Source: an uncultured Collinsella sp.
GTDB lineage: Bacteria > Actinomycetota > Coriobacteriia > Coriobacteriales > Coriobacteriaceae
Length of the DNA: 28,056 nucleotides
Direction: 5' to 3'
Assembly (NCBI GenBank): GCA_900543845.1
Contig: UQTD01000020.1
Location: 1 to 28,056, forward strand
Part shown: one piece after another, positions 23,702 to 28,056 of the stretch
Position numbering within the stretch: the stretch's first letter is position 1
Layout: the number at the start of each line of letters is the position of its first letter
Position numbers and translations under genes: made by a program
Notes under the pieces: generated by a model
The model's database searches: none
Told to the model about the DNA's origin: nothing
The model's input: the letters and a program-made list of their open reading frames with translations, nothing else

Positions 23702-24733
23702 CTAGTTGAATTTGAAGATCTTTGAGGCCAGATGGTATAGGCCGAGTGTGGTTTTGTCTCCGGCCCGTCCACGCAGGTTGGTGAAGAATCCAACCACGCC
23801 GTAGCGAGCGCGACGATACATGCGCTCGTCGTACTCCTTCAGGTCCTTCCACAGCGTCTTCAGGCGCTCATCGGCACAATCTTCCTCGGAAAGCTTGGTG
23901 AGCACCGAGCAAATCGCCATCATCATGGTGAAGTAGCCCATCATGTACGAACGCAGACGCGAAGACTCAACGTCCTGGTACAGGTGGAACGATTCCATCA
24001 TGATGCGCGTTACGCGGAACTGCTGACCCAAGCGCTTGACCATCGTGGCCTCATTGACGCTCTGGCCCTCGCGACCGATAAAGTAGCGATAAAGGTCGAT
24101 GTCGGCGTAGTACATGGTCTTGCAGCGCGGCAGCGGCACATATGCGTAGATATTATCCACGTAGAACGTGTGTGCCGGCATAGGCAGATTCGACTCGCGC
24201 AGCACATCCGTGCGATAGCACAGGCTGTGCATGAGCAGGTTCTGATCGGGACGGAAGTGCCCGATCTGGTCCCAAGAGAAAATCTTTTTGCGCGGCAGGG
24301 CAAACTTGTAGCCAATAGCGGTATGCGTGCCCTCGTAAACCTTCTCGTACACGTAGTTCGAGATAAACAGGTCGACGCGCTGGTCGCGCTCCTCAAAGCC
24401 ACGCAGAATCGACAGCATGGTCGAAAGCGCCGCTCCGTCGAGCCAGTCGTCCGAGTCGACAACCTTGTAGTAGGTGCCCTGCGCCTCGCGCAGACCCGAA
24501 AGGACGGCAATACCGTGGCCGCCGTTCTCCTGGTGCACCGCGCGAATGATTCCAGGATAACGTGCCTCCCACTCGTCGGCCTTGGCGGCCGTCTCGTCCT
24601 TGGAGCCGTCGTCCACCACGATAATCTCGATATCGGTGGCGTAATTGCTCCCCTCCAAGATGGAGGTGATGCAATGGTCCATGTCCTTGGCGGCGTTATA
24701 CGAGGGAATACCGAATGTTATGACTTTATGCAT
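23702..24733 (-). CDS. Family 2 glycosyltransferase
   Basis: 343-aa GT2-type glycosyltransferase of GT-A fold, soluble or membrane-associated. The N-terminal domain has FGIPSYNAAKDM, DDGS at 41-44 and the metal-binding DSDD at 93-96, with ENGGHGIAVLSGL between. No membrane helix is evident. ATG 24733 overlaps the stop of glf by eight bases, so both genes are co-transcribed; ATG 24751 is an alternative without ribosome site. With UDP-galactopyranose mutase as partner, the enzyme may transfer galactofuranose or build the glycan that carries it. Its own donor and acceptor cannot be read from the sequence. Confidence 0.9.
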   Translation of the reverse strand: MHKVITFGIPSYNAAKDMDHCITSILEGSNYATDIEIIVVDDGSKDETAAKADEWEARYPGIIRAVHQENGGHGIAVLSGLREAQGTYYKVVDSDDWLDGAALSTMLSILRGFEERDQRVDLFISNYVYEKVYEGTHTAIGYKFALPRKKIFSWDQIGHFRPDQNLLMHSLCYRTDVLRESNLPMPAHTFYVDNIYAYVPLPRCKTMYYADIDLYRYFIGREGQSVNEATMVKRLGQQFRVTRIMMESFHLYQDVESSRLRSYMMGYFTMMMAICSVLTKLSEEDCADERLKTLWKDLKEYDERMYRRARYGVVGFFTNLRGRAGDKTTLGLYHLASKIFKFN

Positions 24734-25928
24734 GGCAGGCGATAATCTCATCCGAAAGATCGAGGGCGGAATTGGTCACGGCGTCCATATCGTAGTAACG
24801 ATACTCGGCCAGACGACCCACCGGGTGGAAGTTCGTCAGGTTCTGGACGCGCTCAAGATAGCGCTCGTAGAGCTCACGGTTCTCGGGCTCCAAGATAGCG
24901 TAGTACGGCGTCTCGCCCGAACCGGGCGTATAGGCCTTGGAGTACTCCTTCATGATGGTGGTCTTGCCGGGCAGGACCTGACCGGTCATGTTCTTGAACT
25001 CGGTAATACGTGTATAGTCCTCGCTCGTGGTGTAGTTGACGGTGCCCACGGGCTGGAACTGATCCATATCGAGCGTCTCGAACTTCATGTCGAGCGTGCG
25101 GTACGGCAGCGCGCCCAGGTCGAGGTTGAACAGCTCGTCGAGTGGACCGGTGTAGACGATCTCGCCACCATAGACCTTGCCGTCGATCTTGACGGTAGTC
25201 TCGTCGATCTCAAAGAGGTCACGGGCGTCTACGTCACAGAATACGTCGATCAGATCGTGATCGAGCATATGCTCGAACAGCGCGGTATAGCCATCCTGCG
25301 GCATGCCCTGGAAAGGAGCCTGCGGGAAGTAGCGATCGTCATCGCCCACAAAGACGGGAACGCGGCCGGTGATCGAGGGGTCGATCTGGTCGGGCGTCTG
25401 GCCCCACTGCTTCATGGTGTAATGCAAAAAGACGTTCTCGTAGACGTAATCGGCGACCTCGGCAAGATCCGGGTCGTTCTTCTTGCGCAGCTCCATAATG
25501 GGCACCTTGACGTCCTTGCCAAAGGTCTCCACGAGCTTTTGGTACAGCTCCTCGCCGCGCTCATCGCCAAAGGCAAGCTTAAGGCTCGCATGGTTAAAGG
25601 GCACGGGCATAAGGGTACCGTTGATGTTGGCGAGCACCTTGTGCTGGTAGTCCGTCCACTTGGTAAAGCGCGACAGGAAATTGTGAACGCGCTCGTTAAA
25701 GGTATGGTAGATGTGCGGACCATACTCGTGGACCAGGATTCCCGCCTCGTCAGTGCAGTCGAAGGCATTGCCCGCAATGTGGCTACGGCGCTCCAAAACG
25801 GCAACACGATAGCCGATAGTTTCGGCAAGACGGCGGGCGCAAACGGCACCGGCATAACCGGCGCCGACAACAATCATGTCGTACGCACCGGCATTAAAGC
25901 CTTCAGGCAGGCCTGAGGTAATCTGCAT
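24726..25928 (-). CDS. glf: UDP-galactopyranose mutase
   Basis: 400-aa FAD-dependent UDP-galactopyranose mutase, converting UDP-galactopyranose to UDP-galactofuranose, the donor for galactofuranosyl glycans. The FAD-binding GAGYAGAVCA is at 22-31, followed by VLERRSHIAGNAFD, and HEYGPHIYHTFN near 68-78 is a family hallmark. YFPQAPFQGMPQDGYTALFEHML and NYTTSEDYTRITEFK match substrate-binding regions. The first 15 residues before YDMIVVGAG are an extra N-terminal stretch. AAGGAG precedes ATG 25928 by five bases. It heads a two-gene unit with the GT2 glycosyltransferase and is divergent from pta. Confidence 0.95.
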   Translation of the reverse strand: MQITSGLPEGFNAGAYDMIVVGAGYAGAVCARRLAETIGYRVAVLERRSHIAGNAFDCTDEAGILVHEYGPHIYHTFNERVHNFLSRFTKWTDYQHKVLANINGTLMPVPFNHASLKLAFGDERGEELYQKLVETFGKDVKVPIMELRKKNDPDLAEVADYVYENVFLHYTMKQWGQTPDQIDPSITGRVPVFVGDDDRYFPQAPFQGMPQDGYTALFEHMLDHDLIDVFCDVDARDLFEIDETTVKIDGKVYGGEIVYTGPLDELFNLDLGALPYRTLDMKFETLDMDQFQPVGTVNYTTSEDYTRITEFKNMTGQVLPGKTTIMKEYSKAYTPGSGETPYYAILEPENRELYERYLERVQNLTNFHPVGRLAEYRYYDMDAVTNSALDLSDEIIACHA

Positions 25929-26006
25929 CGATACTCCTTGTCAAAAGCCACGTGCTCGTTAGCTGGGCTTTTCTCGAACATTCTTCGAGACATATTTATC
26001 AGAGCG

Positions 26007-26032
26007 ATTATAGCGCTAATGCGTCCTATAAT
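26007..26032. promoter_or_regulatory. Divergent -10 elements between glf and pta
   Basis: A minus-strand TATAAT (26012-26007) faces glf and a plus-strand TATAAT (26027-26032) faces pta, 14 bases apart. Neither has a recognisable -35. If both are used, the two transcripts compete for the same stretch. Confidence 0.4.
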
Positions 26033-26084
26033 GAGCTTGCCACACAAGGAAAGCTCAAGCACCGCGGCGTACATAATTGAAAGG

Positions 26085-26107
26085 TAAACCCGCTAGCAGC
26101 GGGTTTA
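26085..26107 (+). terminator. Hairpin in the pta leader, possible attenuator
   Basis: TAAACCCGCT/AGCGGGTTTA, a perfect 10-bp stem on an AGC loop, followed by TTC. It lies about 50 bases past the plus-strand -10 and 53 bases before the pta start, with no plus-strand gene upstream. It could attenuate pta; a minus-strand role is less likely. Confidence 0.4.
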
Positions 26108-26159
26108 TTCGTGAACAGCCGGGCGCCTGGAGCTTAGCGAAACGCTTGTAAGGAGTAAC

Positions 26160-27140
26160 ATGAGCGATTTCCTAAACCGTATGAAGTCTGCCGCCAAGGC
26201 CGACCTTAAGACCATCGTCCTGCCCGAGGGCGAAGATCCGCGTACCATCGTCGCGGCAAACAAAATCATCGAGGAGGGCCTGGCAAAGCTCGTCATCCTG
26301 GGCAACCCCGACGAGATCGACGTTCCCGGCGCTACCGTCATCGATCCGCGCAACGCCGAGAAGCACGAGGAGTACGCGCAGAAGTTTGCCGAGCTCCGCG
26401 CCAAGAAGGGTGTCACCATCGAGCAGGCTCGCGCCCAGGTGATGGACGCCACCTATTTTGGCACCATGATGGTCAAGATGGGCGACGCCGACGGCCTGGT
26501 CTCCGGCGCCTGCCACTCCACCGCCGACACCCTGCGCCCCGCGCTGCAGATCCTCAAGACCGCCCCGGGCACCAAGCTGGTCTCGGCCTTCTTCGTGATG
26601 TGCACCGACACCCCGCAGTTCGGTACCGACGGCACGCTGATCTTCGCCGACTGCGGCCTCAACATCAACCCGTCCTCCGACGAGCTCTCCGAGATCGCCA
26701 TCGCCTCGGCCCACTCCTGGTCCACCTTCATGGGCAATGTTGAGCCGCACGTGGCCATGCTCTCCTACTCCACCATGGGCTCCGCCGGTGGCGAGGTCGC
26801 CAAGAAGGTCCAGGAGGCTGTGAAGTTCTGCAAGGAGAAGGCTCCCGAGCTCGCCATCGACGGCGACCTGCAGCTCGATGCCGCTATCGTCCCCACCGTC
26901 GCCCAGCTCAAGGCTCCCGGCTCCTCCGTCGCCGGTAAGGCCAACGTGCTCGTGTTCCCCGACCTCGAGGCCGGCAACATCGGCTACAAGCTGGTCCAGC
27001 GCTTCGCCGGCGCTGACGCCTACGGCCCCATCCTGCAGGGCATCGCCAAGCCGGTCAACGACCTGTCGCGCGGCTGCTCTGCCGACGACATCGTGGGTGT
27101 CGTGGCCATCACCGCCGTCCAGGCTCAGATGGCTGAGTAG
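26160..27140 (+). CDS. pta: Phosphate acetyltransferase
   Basis: 326-aa phosphate acetyltransferase of the short, single-domain type: acetyl-CoA plus phosphate gives acetyl phosphate and CoA. With acetate kinase this yields ATP during fermentation. Landmarks are TIVLPEGEDPRTIVAA near the N-terminus, YFGTMMVKMGDADGLVSGACHSTADTLRPAL around 98-128, and the C-terminal NIGYKLVQRFAGADAYGPILQGIAKPVNDLSRGC. The length and motifs point to Pta rather than phosphotransbutyrylase, though the families are close. AAGGAG precedes the start at seven bases. No acetate kinase gene follows in the window, where ackA is often found; instead repeat F and an IS110 fragment lie downstream. Confidence 0.94.
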   Translation: MSDFLNRMKSAAKADLKTIVLPEGEDPRTIVAANKIIEEGLAKLVILGNPDEIDVPGATVIDPRNAEKHEEYAQKFAELRAKKGVTIEQARAQVMDATYFGTMMVKMGDADGLVSGACHSTADTLRPALQILKTAPGTKLVSAFFVMCTDTPQFGTDGTLIFADCGLNINPSSDELSEIAIASAHSWSTFMGNVEPHVAMLSYSTMGSAGGEVAKKVQEAVKFCKEKAPELAIDGDLQLDAAIVPTVAQLKAPGSSVAGKANVLVFPDLEAGNIGYKLVQRFAGADAYGPILQGIAKPVNDLSRGCSADDIVGVVAITAVQAQMAE

Positions 27141-27159
27141 CGGACTTATCCCCTCGGGG

Positions 27160-27278
27160 CCCTACAGGGTAAAGCTCTGAAAACGTCCTCGGACATGCAT
27201 GAAACCCCCGCTGCGCACTTCGTGCGGCGGGGGTTTCATGCGTCCTGCGGAAAGTTTTCAGAGCTTTACCCTGTAGGG
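27160..27278. repeat. Long inverted repeat F with inner hairpin (25-bp arms)
   Basis: Arms 27160-27184 and 27254-27278 are perfectly complementary over 25 bp; one mismatch further out, GGG/CCC pairing continues. Inside is a strong second stem, CATGAAACCCCCGC/GCGGGGGTTTCATG (27198-27240). It starts 20 bases past the pta stop. The inner stem may stop the pta transcript, though a T-run is missing. Confidence 0.92.
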
Positions 27279-27380
27279 TCCCTGCCGCCACGTGGTGCTC
27301 AGGGGATCTGGGGCGGACGGCGGCTTGGCTACGAGCTGGGGCTGAGAATCTGAATGGATGGGTGCCGTTGCTGGGGGTGT

Positions 27381-28056
27381 TCCTATAGTTTTGTCAACTG
27401 GGCAATGCTGTTTTCGAGATTGAATCGCGACATGCTAACGCCAGGCCTTTCGGCCGATGGGCTCCAATCTGTTCGGAGCGCTTCGACTAGGCGGCGTAGG
27501 GCACCCTGTCCCGCATGATCGCGTAGATGACCTTCAGCCTCTTTCGCGCCAGCGCCTTGAGCGCCTTGCCGTGCGGCATGCCCCGCTCTCGGCACCTAGC
27601 GTAGTAATCGCCCCATCTTCCCTCTGTCCGGGTAAGGCAGTTGCACGAGAATATGAGCAGGTTCTTCAGCCTCTTGTTGCCTTGGCGCGATGCCGTCACC
27701 GAGGAGATCGAGGTCCCCGACTGGCGGTTGCGCGGCGCCAGGCCGCAGTACGACGCGAGCCTGTCGTGGCTTGGGAAGTCTTCGATATCTATGGAGATCG
27801 CGAGCTCGGAAGCGGTTTTGGGGCCGATCCCCGGCACCGTCAGGAGGCATCGGTAGGTATCGTCGCCCTCGAGGAGGGCGGATATCTCCGCCGTGATCAC
27901 ATCGATCTCCGCCGAGTTCTCGGAGATCCTGCGCGCGAGCAGCCTCACCGCCCGGTCCTCGGCGGCGATGGCCGCCGCGTCCGGCCTTGTCGAGGAGGCC
28001 GGGTACCGTCAAGATTCTTTCGCAAATTGATTTATTCGGCCTCAGCTCCGTCCTCC
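27381..28056 (-). mobile_element. IS110-family insertion sequence, 3' part
   Basis: The transposase fragment is followed on the minus strand by about 100 non-coding bases ending in TTGACAAAACTATAGGAAC (27383-27401), which matches the kind of right end I know from IS110 elements. Such elements lack terminal inverted repeats, so the border is approximate. The other end, where the IS110-type bridge RNA would normally lie, is outside or missing. Between repeat F and this end (27279-27380) I see nothing else. Confidence 0.6.
27487..28008 (-). pseudogene. IS110-family transposase, 5'-truncated
   Basis: C-terminal half of an IS110 transposase (Transposase_20 domain). TVPGIGPKTASELAI is the helix-hairpin-helix, then FPSHDRLASYCGLAPRNRQSG and the serine motif SSVTASRQGNKRLKN, followed by KALKALARKRLKVIYAIMRD and a stop at 27487. 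Going upstream the frame is open through RYPASSTRPDAAAIAAEDRAVRLLARR to an in-frame TGA at 28011-28009, and a further TGA lies beyond. The N-terminal DEDD RuvC-like domain is therefore absent in the window; the sequence from about 28009 to 28056 does not resemble IS110 in any frame. GTG 27948 could start a 153-residue protein but no activity is expected without the N-terminal domain. Confidence 0.8.

Noticed and set aside
27596..28012. A 138-residue minus-strand open frame overlapping the IS110 transposase.
   Set aside because: It is an alternate frame; the IS110 motifs are all in the frame ending at 27487.
1..28056. tRNA, rRNA, CRISPR arrays and known riboswitches.
   Set aside because: I looked through the intergenic stretches and found no cloverleaf, no spaced short repeats and no riboswitch consensus. 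A covariance search could still find something I cannot see.

Overview
The window looks like a chromosome segment of a Coriobacteriia actinobacterium, most probably Collinsella. Coding regions are GC-rich. The arginine deiminase genes, the DcuC/YfcC-type carrier, the DUF6020-like membrane protein and the glf plus GT2 pair all fit an anaerobic gut member of that group. The genus is inferred from gene content, not proven.

Layout. (1) 74-4928, minus strand: xerD and pyrG in tandem, a small winged-helix regulator, and a DUF1846 protein. (2) 5208-12665, minus strand: an arginine catabolism island. It holds arcA copy 1, catabolic ornithine carbamoyltransferase and a DcuC/ArcD-like carrier, ending in a 250-nt array of hairpins and a terminator. 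Upstream lies a second arcA copy followed by a PLP aminotransferase. The two arcA genes encode identical proteins and differ at one visible base, yet their flanks have diverged. Both promoters keep a CCGTTC-N15-CCGTTC direct repeat at the same distance from the -10. (3) 13013-16948, plus strand: polyphosphate kinase with an unusual C-terminal tail, then a RumA/RlmD-type 23S rRNA methyltransferase. (4) 16948-20779, minus strand: a poorly described membrane set: a DUF6020-like multi-spanning protein, a secreted predicted beta-propeller anchored by one helix with a zinc ribbon at its C-terminus, and a 99-residue membrane protein with the same kind of zinc ribbon. (5) 21115-23344, plus strand: DJ-1/PfpI protein, Maf nucleotide pyrophosphatase and a P1-family (DmpA/NylC-like) self-processing hydrolase. 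(6) 23702-25928, minus strand: a GT2 glycosyltransferase and UDP-galactopyranose mutase, pointing to a galactofuranose-containing surface glycan. (7) 26160-28056: phosphate acetyltransferase, then a 5'-truncated IS110-family transposase at the window edge.

Six long, nearly perfect inverted repeats (arms 20-37 bp) lie in intergenic spaces at about 5036, 20418, 20901, 23352, 23571 and 27160. Their arm sequences are mostly unrelated but their architecture is alike: long outer arms, sometimes around an inner hairpin. Two share the core GGGACGGGG. They may be non-autonomous palindromic elements.

The arginine genes work together. Arginine enters, probably exchanged for ornithine; ArcA makes citrulline and ammonia; ArcB makes ornithine and carbamoyl phosphate. 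The carbamate kinase that would yield ATP is not in the window. The least explained parts are the duplicated arcA with its conserved promoter repeat, the hairpin array downstream of the operon, the zinc-ribbon/propeller membrane set and the palindrome family.
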